DNA of 64,000 nt from Galactobacillus timonensis (GCF_900240265.1 NZ_LT964739.1:1658887-1722886); one strand, 5' to 3'. Positions 1 to 8,413 are shown, counted from the stretch's first letter. Notes: generated by a model not told the origin, from the letters alone. A program made the numbers and translations.

Positions 1-105
1 CTCCTTTCGTGAAGAAGCCGTCGACCCTACGAATATGATACAGGGAGAATGAAGGATTTAATTCAACTGGAAGTTACTGAAAGACATACTTCTACTTAGC
101 ACTCC

Positions 106-180
106 CTGAAGTGGAATTTAACTTTTCACTTCAGAGAAAACAGAAAACCAGGTCCTGTCAAGCAAAAATGCTTGACAGGA
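106..180 (+). repeat. two stem-loops in the rpsP upstream region
   Basis: Two perfect inverted repeats are visible: 106-113 with 127-134 (8 bp, 13-nt loop) and 153-163 with 170-180 (11 bp, 6-nt loop). Neither has a proper T-run on its 3' side, so they are not convincing intrinsic terminators. The second hairpin ends in TTGACA, the -35 box of the predicted rpsP promoter, so it may be a protein-binding site or the remains of an upstream gene's terminator. Nothing else recognisable was found in 1-171. Confidence 0.5.
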
Positions 181-199
181 TTGTAAGGGACGTTAGAAT
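172..199 (+). promoter_or_regulatory. predicted sigma-A promoter for rpsP-khpA
   Basis: TTGACA at 172-177 and TAGAAT at 194-199 are separated by 16 bp. Transcription would start near 206, leaving a short leader with AGGAGG at 215-220 ahead of the rpsP ATG at 226. The -35 box lies inside the 3' arm of the 11-bp hairpin. Confidence 0.65.
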
Positions 200-225
200 A
201 TCCTTGTTACATTCAGGAGGAAATT

Positions 226-522
226 ATGGCAGTTAAATTAAGACTTACGCGCATGGGCGCAAAGAAGGCTCCGCGTTATCGTATCGTTGCGGCTGATTCC
301 CGCAATGCTCGTGACGGCAAGGTCATCGAGACGATCGGCTATGTGAATCCGACGACGGATCCGGCAACGGTTTCCGTTAATGAGGAGCTGGCTATGAAGT
401 GGCTCCGTGTCGGTGCGCAGCCGTCGGATACGGTTCGCAACATTCTTTCTCATCAGGGCATCATGAAGAAGTTCTCCGATGAGAAGCACGCCGCAAAGGC
501 AGCCAGGAAAGAAGCGAAGTAA
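226..522 (+). CDS. rpsP: 30S ribosomal protein S16
   Basis: Structural protein of the small ribosomal subunit, binding 16S rRNA in the 5' and central domains during early assembly. The 98-residue product has the S16 signature: it opens with [20 protein letters not shown], has the [14 protein letters not shown] segment at about residues 29-43, and ends in a Lys/Ala-rich tail. Family members are usually 80-100 residues. The ATG is fixed by AGGAGG six bases upstream. The gene heads the classical rpsP-khpA-rimM-trmD cluster, and khpA follows after 6 nt, so the two are co-transcribed. Confidence 0.97.
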   Translation: MAVKLRLTRMGAKKAPRYRIVAADSRNARDGKVIETIGYVNPTTDPATVSVNEELAMKWLRVGAQPSDTVRNILSHQGIMKKFSDEKHAAKAARKEAK

Positions 523-528
523 ACGGCC

Positions 529-780
529 ATGGCAGAACTGGACAAGGTACTCTACAATCTGGTCGAGCCGATGGTTGACGACAAGGACAGTCTGCGGGTG
601 GAAAAAGAGACGCGCGAAGGCAGTGATGAAGTCGTTCTCCGCGTTTATGCGAAGAATGGCGATATTGCCCGCCTGATCGGTCGCAAGGGAGCGATGGCTT
701 CTTCGTTGCGTCAGGTGATGTCGGTCGCTTCGCATGCGGACGGCAGCCGGATTTCGATCAAGTTTCAGGAAATCGACTGA
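529..780 (+). CDS. khpA: KH-domain RNA-binding protein KhpA (YlqC family)
   Basis: Small single-domain KH protein of 83 residues, the usual size for KhpA/YlqC. In pneumococci KhpA partners with KhpB and affects cell elongation and RNA metabolism; that role is family knowledge. The RNA-binding GxxG loop is visible as IGRKG at about residues 48-52, flanked by an LVEPMVDD-like N-terminus and the hydrophobic IsIKFQEID end. It follows rpsP by 6 nt with no terminator between, and sits before rimM as in most Firmicutes. No khpB (jag) homologue is in this window. Confidence 0.93.
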   Translation: MAELDKVLYNLVEPMVDDKDSLRVEKETREGSDEVVLRVYAKNGDIARLIGRKGAMASSLRQVMSVASHADGSRISIKFQEID

Positions 781-811
781 AGAAATATTCAATTCTGCAT
801 TTACAGCCATG

Positions 812-843
812 AAAGCCGGGGGGCACAGGTTCTCCGGCTTTTT
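812..843 (+). terminator. intrinsic terminator after khpA
   Basis: An 8-bp stem (812-819 with 834-841) is followed by a T-run through 843. It separates rpsP-khpA from rimM, which must therefore have its own promoter or depend on readthrough. Confidence 0.7.
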
Positions 844-903
844 CTGTGTCCATCTGCTGTAAAATGAAGCTGAAGAAGATTCTGTTTTTTCTGGGAGATA
901 TAC

Positions 904-1410
904 ATGGAATACATCGCCATTGGAAAAATTGCGACAACGCATGGCCTGAAAGGTGAAGTGAAGATCGACAGCTGGTCCGATTTTGACGAAGAACGCTATT
1001 TACCGGGGAATCGGATATTCCTGGAGCGTGACGGGAAGAAGGTACCGTTGGAGGTTGCGACCTTCCGCATGCATAAGAACTGTCCTCTCGTCAGCTTTGA
1101 AGGTCATCAGGATATCAATCTTGTAGAAGACTGGCGGGGCAGTGTGCTGTATGTAGAAAAAAATGACCGGATCGAACTGCCGGAAGGCGAAGATTATGCG
1201 GACGATGTCATCGGCATGAAAGCAGTGGATGAAGAAGGAAAGGAGCTTGGGACGGTGACAGGCTTTGAGACGACGCTGGCCCAGCCGGTTCTGCGGATTA
1301 AAAAGGCGGATGGAAGTACCTTCCTGGTGCCGGATGTTCCGTTCTTTGTGCGCGATATCAAACGCAAAGAAAGGACAGTCATCATTCATCGTGAGGAGGG
1401 ACTGCTGTGA
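904..1410 (+). CDS. rimM: ribosome maturation factor RimM
   Basis: 16S rRNA processing and 30S assembly factor that binds ribosomal protein S19 and helps mature the 3' domain. The 168 residues match the family length. The N-terminal RimM beta-barrel starts with IAIGKIATTHGLKGEVKI, the family hallmark, and a C-terminal PRC-barrel covers about residues 95-168 (DVIGMKAVDEEGKELGTVTG and LVPDVPFFVRDI). A GGGAG lies a few bases before the ATG. The stop overlaps the start of trmD (GTGA), so the two are translationally coupled. Confidence 0.97.
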   Translation: MEYIAIGKIATTHGLKGEVKIDSWSDFDEERYLPGNRIFLERDGKKVPLEVATFRMHKNCPLVSFEGHQDINLVEDWRGSVLYVEKNDRIELPEGEDYADDVIGMKAVDEEGKELGTVTGFETTLAQPVLRIKKADGSTFLVPDVPFFVRDIKRKERTVIIHREEGLL

Positions 1411-2126
1411 GAATTACGATTCTGACGCTGTTTCCTGAAATGTTTGAAAGCGTCTTTGCGTCCTCCATCGTCGGACGCGCACGGGCAAACGGCGTTGTCT
1501 CGATTGATTTTGTTCAGATCCGTGACTTTGCGCTGGATACCTACAAGCATGTGGATGACACGCCGTTTGGAGGCGGTGCCGGCATGGTGATGAAATGTCA
1601 GCCGGTGCTGGATGCGCTGGCTTCGGTGCGTGGCAGTGACAGCTACTGCATCTCCCTGACGCCGAGTGGTACACCCTATACGCAGGACAAAGCGCATGTC
1701 CTTGCCGCTAAGCAGCATCTTATTCTTCTCTGCGGGCATTATGAGGGAATGGATGCGCGGATCGGGCATCATATGGATGAAGAAATTTCGATCGGCGACT
1801 ATGTGCTGACAGGCGGCGAGATCGGGGCGATGGTGATCGTGGACAGCGTGACGCGGCTGCTTGATGGTGCGATCAGGGAGGAGTCGACGAAGGAGGAAAG
1901 CTTTGAGAACGGTCTTCTGGAGTATCCGCAGTATACAAAACCGGCCGATTATCAGGGAGACAGGGTGCCGGATGTTCTGGTATCTGGCAACCATCAGAAG
2001 ATTGCGGCATGGCGTCATGCGCAGGCCCTGCTGAAGACGGCGGCGGTGCGGCCGGATCTTCTCAGGAAACAGCAGCTTTCCAAAGAGGATGAGAACATCC
2101 TTGCGCATCCGGAGGAATGGCAGTAA
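1407..2126 (+). CDS. trmD: tRNA (guanine-N1)-methyltransferase TrmD
   Basis: Methylates G37 at N1 in tRNAs that read CNN codons, which prevents +1 frameshifting; it uses S-adenosylmethionine and has the SPOUT trefoil-knot fold. The 239-residue protein shows family motifs: RITILTLFPEMFESV at the N-terminus, DTPFGGGAGMVMK near residue 51, LCGHYEGMDARI around 110, and the knot segment SIGDYVLTGGEIGAMV around 130. The start is GTG inside the rimM stop (GTGA overlap), preceded by GAGGAGG. A TAATG junction connects it to the next ORF. Confidence 0.97.
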   Translation: MRITILTLFPEMFESVFASSIVGRARANGVVSIDFVQIRDFALDTYKHVDDTPFGGGAGMVMKCQPVLDALASVRGSDSYCISLTPSGTPYTQDKAHVLAAKQHLILLCGHYEGMDARIGHHMDEEISIGDYVLTGGEIGAMVIVDSVTRLLDGAIREESTKEESFENGLLEYPQYTKPADYQGDRVPDVLVSGNHQKIAAWRHAQALLKTAAVRPDLLRKQQLSKEDENILAHPEEWQ

Positions 2127-2434
2127 TGGCAGAGAGAATTTACCGGATTGAAGAAAAGCATCCGGTGACAGAAGCGGAAGTCGTCAAAAGTACGCATTTC
2201 ATCAAGTACACCGTGGATCCGGAAAAGGGCGGCGAAAAGATCTTCTGCCGGATGGGAAAGGATGCGGTGCTGGATGATCTGGTACATGCGCTGGGACTGA
2301 TCATTTTCGGTACCTACCGTGGTTTCTTTCAGATGAAGAACGGCAGGAAGCTGGCGGAATCCTTCAGGGCGGCGCTATGCCGTATGGTCAACGATGACAC
2401 GCTCTGGAAGGAACCGGAATCAGACAAGAACTAA
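2126..2434 (+). CDS. conserved small protein of unknown function, coupled to trmD
   Basis: I do not recognise this 102-residue soluble protein. The ATG at 2126 overlaps the trmD stop (TAATG) and has GGAGG at 2111-2115. An in-frame ATG at 2117 lies too close to that Shine-Dalgarno sequence to be favoured. The product is mixed acidic and basic, with a hydrophobic stretch LDDLVHALGLIIFGTYRGFF at about residues 52-71 that is too charged at its edges to be a clear membrane helix. Coupling to trmD suggests co-expression, but no function can be assigned. Confidence 0.7.
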   Translation: MAERIYRIEEKHPVTEAEVVKSTHFIKYTVDPEKGGEKIFCRMGKDAVLDDLVHALGLIIFGTYRGFFQMKNGRKLAESFRAALCRMVNDDTLWKEPESDKN

Positions 2435-2496
2435 AGGGTCTGTGCTATCATTATTGGAGCAATAATCAACCGTTTTTACGGTCTACAGGAGGATAA

Positions 2497-4224
2497 ATGT
2501 CGTATCAGGATGAGTATCAGAAATGGCTCTCTTCCCCGGCTCTGAGCGAGGCGGAAAAAGAGGAGCTCCGCAGCATTGCGAATGATCCGAAGGAAATCGA
2601 GGAGCGCTTCTACGGTCCGCTGGAATTCGGTACTGCCGGATTGCGCGGAACGATGCATGTTGGTCTGCATAATATGAACGTTCATGTCATCGAGTGGGCG
2701 ACGCAGGCCTTTGCAGAAGTGATTCTGGAAGAAGGTGCGGAAGCGGCGGCACGCGGTGTGGCGGTTGACTATGACTGCCGCAATCATTCGCAGGAGTTTG
2801 CGCATGCGGCGGCTTCTGTTCTGGTAGGCAACGGCATTCCGGTGCGTCTGTTTGATTCGCTGCGTCCGACGCCTGAACTTTCCTATGCGGTTCTTCACTA
2901 TCATTGCATTGCCGGCATTAACGTGACTGCTTCGCACAACCCGGCTGAATACAATGGCTATAAGGTTTACTGGAGCGATGGTGCCCAGCTGCCTCCGCAG
3001 CACGCGGCAAAGGTTGCGGCGAAGATGGCGCAGATCGATATCTTCACCGGCGTCAAGAAGGCTGATTTCGATGAGGCGGTCAAAGATGGCCGCATCACGA
3101 TGCTTGGCTATCAGACGGATGAAGACTTCCTGAAGGAAGTGCAGGGCGTTGAGATGGATTCGGCGCTTGTCAAAAAGATTCGCGATACGTTCAAGGTTGT
3201 CTATACGCCGTTCCACGGCTGTGGATATAAGCTGATCCCTGAGATGCTCAGGAGGATCGGTGTCAAAAATCTGTATTGCGAGCCGCAGCAGATGGTCATT
3301 GACGGCAACTTCCCGACGGTCAAGAGCCCGAACCCGGAGAACCCGGAAGGCTTCTATCTGGCCGTTGAGCTGGCGGACCGTGTGGGTGCTGACTTCATTC
3401 TCGGCTCGGATCCGGATGCGGACCGTGTCGGCGTCATGGTCAAGGACAATGACGGCAAGTGGCTGCCTCTGACAGGCAACCAGACCGGTTCCCTGTTCCT
3501 GGATTACTATATCGGTGCTCTGAAGCGCAACGGCCGCCTGCCGGCGCATCCGGTTGCTCTGAAGTCGATTGTTTCGACGGATCTTGTGCGTAAGATTGCG
3601 GAAACCAACGGCGTTAAGCTGTATGACACGTTCACCGGCTTCAAGTTCATGGCGGAAAAGAAGAATATTCTCGAGGCAACGACAGATGAGCATGTCATCT
3701 GGTCCTTCGAGGAATCCTACGGATACATGGTCGGTGACTATGTGCGTGATAAGGATGCGGTTACCGCATGCACGCTGCTGACGGAAATGGCGGCCTACTA
3801 TGCGGACAAGCATATGACGCTGTACCAGGCGCTGCAGGCTCTGTATGAGAAGTACGGAAACTACAACGAGCAGACGCTGAACCTGGTAATGCCGGGTCTT
3901 GACGGTCTGGAGAAGATGGCGAACCTGATGAAGAATCTCCGTGAGCATCCGCTGGATGACATCGCCGGTGAGAAGGTTGCGGTTCGCAAGGACTATTCGA
4001 CCGGTACATTGACACATGTTGCGGACGGTTTGACGGAGGCGATGGAGCTGAAGGATTCCAATGTTCTGGAATATGACTTTGAGGATGGCTCCAAGCTGCT
4101 GGTACGTCCTTCCGGAACGGAACCGAAGGTCAAGGTCTACATTCTGATGCATGGCGGAACGATGGAATCCTGTAAGGAGAGGACTGCGAAGCTTGCGGCG
4201 TGGGCGGATGGTCTGCGGAAGTAA
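2497..4224 (+). CDS. pgcA: phosphoglucomutase/phosphomannomutase (alpha-D-phosphohexomutase)
   Basis: Interconverts glucose-1-phosphate and glucose-6-phosphate (possibly also mannose phosphates), feeding UDP-glucose and envelope glycan synthesis in the cytoplasm. At 575 residues it matches the long Bacillus PgcA type. All four active-site elements are visible: phosphoserine loop VTASHNPAEYNGYKVY (about 147-162), metal loop DPDADRVGV (about 306-314), sugar-binding loop FEESYGY (about 407-413) and phosphate-binding loop RPSGTEPKVKV near the C-terminus. AGGAGG precedes the ATG, with a small ACCG/CGGT hairpin just upstream. The next gene overlaps its stop (TAATG). galE in this window would act downstream of its product. 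Confidence 0.95.
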   Translation: MSYQDEYQKWLSSPALSEAEKEELRSIANDPKEIEERFYGPLEFGTAGLRGTMHVGLHNMNVHVIEWATQAFAEVILEEGAEAAARGVAVDYDCRNHSQEFAHAAASVLVGNGIPVRLFDSLRPTPELSYAVLHYHCIAGINVTASHNPAEYNGYKVYWSDGAQLPPQHAAKVAAKMAQIDIFTGVKKADFDEAVKDGRITMLGYQTDEDFLKEVQGVEMDSALVKKIRDTFKVVYTPFHGCGYKLIPEMLRRIGVKNLYCEPQQMVIDGNFPTVKSPNPENPEGFYLAVELADRVGADFILGSDPDADRVGVMVKDNDGKWLPLTGNQTGSLFLDYYIGALKRNGRLPAHPVALKSIVSTDLVRKIAETNGVKLYDTFTGFKFMAEKKNILEATTDEHVIWSFEESYGYMVGDYVRDKDAVTACTLLTEMAAYYADKHMTLYQALQALYEKYGNYNEQTLNLVMPGLDGLEKMANLMKNLREHPLDDIAGEKVAVRKDYSTGTLTHVADGLTEAMELKDSNVLEYDFEDGSKLLVRPSGTEPKVKVYILMHGGTMESCKERTAKLAAWADGLRK

Positions 4225-4679
4225 TGGCCGTTCTTTCTGCTTACTTTGATCTTGGCACTTCGGTGCGCAGGATTGCGGAATATGCCGGCATGTTCAGTGA
4301 TGCGGATCTCTTTGAGATTCAGCCGCTGATGCCGTATACAGAAGAGGATCTGGACGCAGATAATCCCAAAAGCCGCAGCTGCCTGGAGCAGGGGGATGTA
4401 TCGTCGCGGCCGCAGCTGATTCGTATGCCGGGTGCGTATGATACGGTGCTGCTGGGATTTCCGCTGTGGCTGGAGAGTGAGCCGCGGGTCATTGATACTT
4501 TTCTTTCGCAGCTGCCTGCCGGTACGCATGTGATTCCGTTTACGAATGCGGCAGGAAAGGAAGAAGAGATTTCCATGGCTCTGTCTTCGCGGTTTCCACT
4601 GCTGAAGATGGATCCGGTAGCGGTCGTGGAAAATGATCCGGCTGCGATCGGTTCCTGGATTCGCTCACTTTCGCTGTAA
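4224..4679 (+). CDS. flavodoxin-like protein
   Basis: A 151-residue protein with a flavodoxin-like outline: N-terminal beta strand and Thr/Ser-rich turn (AVLSAYFDLGTSVRRIAEYAG), a central YDTVLLGFPLWLESEPRVIDTFL segment matching the second FMN-contact region of the flavodoxin-4 type, and a C-terminal helix. The usual phosphate loop (GxTxxxA) is altered to DLGTSVRRIA, so flavin binding is not certain. The ATG is inside the pgcA stop (TAATG). An in-frame upstream ATG within pgcA is unlikely to be used. A strong terminator follows. The role is probably redox; the partner is unknown. Confidence 0.7.
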   Translation: MAVLSAYFDLGTSVRRIAEYAGMFSDADLFEIQPLMPYTEEDLDADNPKSRSCLEQGDVSSRPQLIRMPGAYDTVLLGFPLWLESEPRVIDTFLSQLPAGTHVIPFTNAAGKEEEISMALSSRFPLLKMDPVAVVENDPAAIGSWIRSLSL

Positions 4680-4708
4680 GATCTCTGCCATCATTGATGA
4701 TTGTTACG

Positions 4709-4731
4709 GGGCTGCTTTGGCAGCCCTTTTT
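4709..4731 (+). terminator. intrinsic terminator after the pgcA operon
   Basis: A 7-bp GC-rich stem (4709-4715 with 4720-4726) with a 4-nt loop is followed by five T residues. Confidence 0.85.
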
Positions 4732-4781
4732 GATGCCTTTTTGCGGGGGGTTTCAAAATGGGAAAATGACTCTGAACAAAT

Positions 4782-4807
4782 ATTGTTAGTTATGGTAGAC
4801 TAACAAT
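4782..4807 (+). promoter_or_regulatory. palindromic operator before feoAB
   Basis: ATTGTTAGT at 4782-4790 and ACTAACAAT at 4799-4807 form a perfect 9-bp inverted repeat with an 8-bp spacer that contains TATGGT. It sits immediately before the feoAB Shine-Dalgarno sequence (GGAGA, 4814-4818). The TTAG/CTAA arms resemble DtxR/MntR-family operators more than Fur boxes. Iron-dependent repression of the transporter is the inferred role. Confidence 0.6.
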
Positions 4808-4823
4808 GTTTTTGGAGAAAAGT

Positions 4824-7181
4824 ATGAACCTGAGAGAACTGAAGGTTGGAGAAAGCGCGAAGATCCTGGCGGTACACGGGGAAGGGGAGCTTCGGCAGCA
4901 CTTTCTGGACATGGGACTGATCCCCGGCGTTGTCGTTACGTTGAACAAGCTGGCACCGATGGGTGACCCGATGGAGCTGCGTATCCATGACTATGAGCTG
5001 ACGCTGCGGCTTTCGGATGCGGCGCAGATCGATATCGGGCCGGCTTCGGCAGGTATTGTTGAAGATGACCTGAAGGGGAAGATCCAGGCGGTTGAGATTG
5101 ATCATCCGGGCTATGGGGAAGCGGGCATCTACCACGATTCCAAGCATGAACATCCGCTGCCGGATGACCATGTGCTGCGTTTTGCGCTGGCAGGGAATCA
5201 GAATTCGGGCAAGACGACGCTGTTCAATCTTCTGACGGGATCCAATCAGCATGTCGGCAACTTTCCGGGTGTCACCGTTGATCGTAAGAGCGGCGCCATC
5301 AAGGGGCATCCCAATACGGAGGTGACGGATCTTCCGGGCATTTATTCACTTTCTCCGTATTCGAGTGAAGAGATCGTGTCACGACAGTTCATTCTGGATG
5401 AGAAGCCGGATGCGATCATCAATATTGTGGATGCGACGAACATTGATCGGAATCTGTATCTCAGCATGCAGCTGATGGAGCTGGATGTTCCGATGGTACT
5501 GGCTTTGAACATGATGGATGAGGTGCGTGCCAACGGCGGTTCGATTGACATCAACCGCATGGAGGCGGAACTGGGCATTCCGGTCGTTGCGATTTCGGCG
5601 GCGAAGAATGAAGGTATCGAGGAACTCGTGGACCATGCGATCCATGTTGCACACTATCAGGAACCGCCGCTGCGCAAGGATTTCTGCGACGAGAAGGATC
5701 ATGGTGGCGCGGTGCATCGTGCTCTGCACGGCATCATGAGTCTGATCGAGGACCATGCGGCGCGTGCTTCGCTGCCGCTGCGCTTTGCGGCGACAAAGGC
5801 CATTGAGGGTGATGAGCGTGTGCTTGAGGCGCTTCAGCTGGATGAAAACGAAAAGGAAATGCTCGAGCACATCATCGTTCAGATGGAACAGGAGCGCAAG
5901 CTCGATCGCAGTGCGGCCATTGCGGACATGCGCTATACGTTCATTGAACGTCTGTGTGCGGATTGTGTGGTGCGTCCGCATGAGTCAAAGGAACATGAGC
6001 GTTCGAACATGATTGACAAGGTTCTGACGGGGAAGTGGACGGCCATTCCTGCGTTCATCGGCATCATGGGGCTGGTGTTCTATCTGACGTTTCATGTGAT
6101 CGGTGCATTTTTTCAGAATCTGATTGCGGAAGGCATTTCGGCATTGACGGTGCTGGTCGATGGGGCTTTGACTTCTGCCGGTGTTTCGGCTTCGGTGCAT
6201 TCGCTGATCATTGACGGTATTTTTACGGGTGTTGGTTCGGTACTGAGCTTTATTCCGATCATTGTGACGCTGTTCTTCTTTCTGTCTTTGCTGGAAGACA
6301 GCGGCTATATGGCGCGGGTAGCCTTCGTGATGGACAAGCTGCTGCGCAAGATCGGTTTGTCCGGTCGTTCGATTGTGCCGATGATCATTGGCTTTGGCTG
6401 CACGGTTCCGGCTGTCATGTCGACGCGTACCCTGCCGTCGGAGCGTGATCGTAAGATGACCATTCTTCTGACGCCGTTTATGAGCTGCAGTGCGAAGCTG
6501 CCGATCTATGCCTATTTCTGTGAGGCGTTTTTTCCTGCGCATGCGGCGGTGGTAATGGTTCTGCTGTATGTGATTGGAATTGCGGTCGGCATTCTGGTGG
6601 CGCTTGTTTCAAAGAATACGGCATTCAAGGGGGATGCGGTTCCGTTTGTGATGGAGCTGCCGAACTACCGGATGCCGACGCCGAAGAATACCGGGATGCT
6701 GATGTGGGACAAGACGAAGGACTTTCTGCAGCGTGCTTTCAGCATCATTTTTGTGGGTACGATTGTTGTGTGGTTCCTGCAGTCCTTCAATACGGATCTG
6801 GTGTTTGTGACGGACAATTCCACGAGCATGCTTGCGAAGATTGCCGGTCTGATTGCGCCGGTCTTCCGGCCGATGGGCTATGGCGACTGGCGGATTTGCA
6901 CGGCATTGATCAGCGGTTTCCTGGCGAAGGAGAGCGTTGTTTCGACGCTGGCGGTTCTGTTTGGAAGTACGGCGCAGCTGGAAGCCGTTCTCTCGAGCGG
7001 GGCGGCGTTTGCGCTGCTGGTATTCTGTCTGCTGTATACGCCATGCATTGCGGCAATCAGCTCGATCAGCCGTGAAGCCGGCAAGAAATGGGCTGTGGGT
7101 ACGGTGCTGTTTCAGTGCGGCATTGCCTGGGTGATGTCGTTTCTGACAAAGATGATTCTGGCGGTGTTTGGAATCTTATGA
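4824..7181 (+). CDS. feoB: ferrous iron transporter, FeoA-FeoB fusion
   Basis: Imports Fe(II) across the cytoplasmic membrane. The 785-residue protein carries an N-terminal FeoA SH3-like domain (about 1-75, starting MNLRELKVGESAKI), then the FeoB G-protein domain: G1 loop GNQNSGKTTLFN (about 123-134), G3 DLPGIYSLSPYSSEE, G4 in the NMMDE region. The membrane part follows from about 395, with two Gate motifs (FGCTVPAVMSTRTL and FMSCSAKLPIYAYF) and about nine helices. Usually FeoA and FeoB are separate proteins; fusions are known. I chose ATG 4824 over the in-frame 4806 because GGAGA is correctly spaced and 4806 lies inside the operator. It ends overlapping the convergent gene by 6 nt. Confidence 0.96.
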   Translation: MNLRELKVGESAKILAVHGEGELRQHFLDMGLIPGVVVTLNKLAPMGDPMELRIHDYELTLRLSDAAQIDIGPASAGIVEDDLKGKIQAVEIDHPGYGEAGIYHDSKHEHPLPDDHVLRFALAGNQNSGKTTLFNLLTGSNQHVGNFPGVTVDRKSGAIKGHPNTEVTDLPGIYSLSPYSSEEIVSRQFILDEKPDAIINIVDATNIDRNLYLSMQLMELDVPMVLALNMMDEVRANGGSIDINRMEAELGIPVVAISAAKNEGIEELVDHAIHVAHYQEPPLRKDFCDEKDHGGAVHRALHGIMSLIEDHAARASLPLRFAATKAIEGDERVLEALQLDENEKEMLEHIIVQMEQERKLDRSAAIADMRYTFIERLCADCVVRPHESKEHERSNMIDKVLTGKWTAIPAFIGIMGLVFYLTFHVIGAFFQNLIAEGISALTVLVDGALTSAGVSASVHSLIIDGIFTGVGSVLSFIPIIVTLFFFLSLLEDSGYMARVAFVMDKLLRKIGLSGRSIVPMIIGFGCTVPAVMSTRTLPSERDRKMTILLTPFMSCSAKLPIYAYFCEAFFPAHAAVVMVLLYVIGIAVGILVALVSKNTAFKGDAVPFVMELPNYRMPTPKNTGMLMWDKTKDFLQRAFSIIFVGTIVVWFLQSFNTDLVFVTDNSTSMLAKIAGLIAPVFRPMGYGDWRICTALISGFLAKESVVSTLAVLFGSTAQLEAVLSSGAAFALLVFCLLYTPCIAAISSISREAGKKWAVGTVLFQCGIAWVMSFLTKMILAVFGIL

Positions 7182-7685
7182 TCCTGCCTGCGTGAGCTGG
7201 CAGCCGGTGCCGGTTCCGTCGTTTTCGATGCCGGCAAGGGCTTCGCTGACGCCGCGGTTCCAGTCCATGGTGCCGATGACAACGAGGTCGTTGGCGTTGA
7301 GATAGGTGTAATCGTTTGAAGTGAGATATTCGGGATCAATGGTAATGGTCACGGATATCTTTTCATTTTCTTCATGGAAGGAGACGGATACGGCTTTGCT
7401 GTCGCGGATGAGGCTGATGTCCGTGCCGGCCATGGACAGAGCCTGATCGGAGGCGGAAAGATTGCTGTCAGCGTCTTCTTCAAGTACGAGTTCGATCTTT
7501 GTGACTTTGGTGCGTGTGCCGGAAACGGTCCATGTGCGGCTCATGTTGTTATAGCTGCCGCTGCAGGTGCCGATTCTTGTGGATTGTGTTTCCTGCATCG
7601 CAAAGGCGATATAGAGACCAATGGCAATGACGATGGCCAGGATGGCATACATGGATCCCGGGATGGTGCGGTTATGTTCTTTCAT
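7176..7685 (-). CDS. membrane-anchored extracytoplasmic protein, unknown function
   Basis: A 169-residue product with one N-terminal membrane segment (SMYAILAIVIAIGLYIAFAM, about residues 11-30) after a short basic tail; the rest would be outside the cell. The exported part is rich in Ser, Thr and Asp and predicted mostly beta. It contains two cysteines (near residue 42 and close to the C-terminus) that could pair. I do not recognise the family. The start is placed at the ATG at 7685, just before the membrane helix; an upstream in-frame extension crosses a terminator hairpin and is unlikely. The stop overlaps feoB convergently by 6 nt. Confidence 0.65.
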   Translation of the reverse strand: MKEHNRTIPGSMYAILAIVIAIGLYIAFAMQETQSTRIGTCSGSYNNMSRTWTVSGTRTKVTKIELVLEEDADSNLSASDQALSMAGTDISLIRDSKAVSVSFHEENEKISVTITIDPEYLTSNDYTYLNANDLVVIGTMDWNRGVSEALAGIENDGTGTGCQLTQAGS

Positions 7686-7699
7686 GAAAGCAATTGTAT

Positions 7700-7736
7700 A
7701 AAAAAAAGACCCTGCTGGCACAAGGTCTTCTTTTTT
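7700..7736. terminator. bidirectional hairpin between divergent small genes
   Basis: AAGACC (7707-7712) pairs with GGTCTT (7724-7729). An A-run lies before it and a T-run after it, so it can terminate in either direction. On the minus strand it lies upstream of the gene starting at 7685, where it could act as an attenuator. Confidence 0.5.
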
Positions 7737-7759
7737 GAAACTGCAAAGGAGGAAGAAAA

Positions 7760-7804
7760 ATGAACGAATTGTTTGTCTTCTTTCTGAAGACACTTTTATA
7801 TTAG
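7760..7804 (+). CDS. possible 14-residue hydrophobic peptide
   Basis: AAAGGAGG at 7745-7752 is followed at good spacing by an ATG opening the 14-codon frame MNELFVFFLKTLLY, which ends with TAG. The Shine-Dalgarno sequence is among the strongest in the window, yet no longer frame uses it. It could be a leader peptide for the ybaK-like gene 140 nt downstream, a small membrane-active peptide, or chance. The span 7805-7942 shows no other gene, only a short CGGTT/AACCG repeat. Confidence 0.3.
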   Translation: MNELFVFFLKTLLY

Positions 7805-7942
7805 GATTTGTTTGTGAAAGAACTGTGAAAGTACGATGTAAGATCGTCGAAAGAACGGTTTCTTGAAATCGGTATTCAACGGCGGTTAAATAACCGTAAT
7901 CGTTCTGCCGAAGGAACGTTAGAAATAGAGGATGAGTCCACT

Positions 7943-8413
7943 ATGTCACTGGAATCGGTAAGAAAACAGTTTGAAGAAGAGGGGATTTCGGATCGCATCA
8001 TGGAATTTGAAAAGTCTTCCGCAACTGTGGAAGAGGCTGCCGTCGATATCGGCTGTAAGCCGGAGGAAATCTGCAAGACGATGGCCTTCGATGTGGATGG
8101 TAAGACGGTATTGATTGCGATGGCTGGCGATGTGAAGGTATCAAACCATAAGTACAAGGGCTTTTTTCATAAGAAGGCAAAGATGTTAAGAGGAGACGAA
8201 GTGGCGGAGCGTACTTCGCATCCGATCGGTGGTGTATGTCCGTTCGGTCTGCCGGCGGACTGCGTCGTTTATCTTGATGAGTCCTTGAAGCGGTTTGAGA
8301 AGGTGTATCCGGCCTGTGGTTCGATCAACAGTGCGATCGGTGTGACGGTCGATGAGCTTGAGAAGCTGGCGCATGCGGCGGGCTGGATTGATGTAAGTGA
8401 GCCGCAGGCTTGA
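7943..8413 (+). CDS. YbaK/EbsC-family aminoacyl-tRNA deacylase
   Basis: A 156-residue single-domain YbaK/ProX-type editing protein, expected to hydrolyse mischarged aminoacyl-tRNAs (for example Cys-tRNA-Pro) in the cytoplasm. Family traits are the SSATVEEAAVDIGCKPEEICKTMAF segment at about 26-50 with the conserved Lys, the GDVKVSNHKYK strand near 73, and the THPIGGVCPFGL-like loop, here TSHPIGGVCPFGL at about 91-103. The substrate cannot be told from sequence. An AGAGGATGAG lies upstream of the ATG. It seems monocistronic. Confidence 0.88.
   Translation: MSLESVRKQFEEEGISDRIMEFEKSSATVEEAAVDIGCKPEEICKTMAFDVDGKTVLIAMAGDVKVSNHKYKGFFHKKAKMLRGDEVAERTSHPIGGVCPFGLPADCVVYLDESLKRFEKVYPACGSINSAIGVTVDELEKLAHAAGWIDVSEPQA

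Noticed and set aside
1..225. Possible end of ffh or another upstream gene
   Set aside because: No reading frame in this stretch shows recognisable protein sequence; only hairpins and the promoter are visible.
2476..4152. 558-codon open frame on the minus strand opposite pgcA
   Set aside because: It mirrors pgcA codon bias, has Arg/His-rich composition typical of antisense shadows, and no ribosome-binding site; pgcA is certain.
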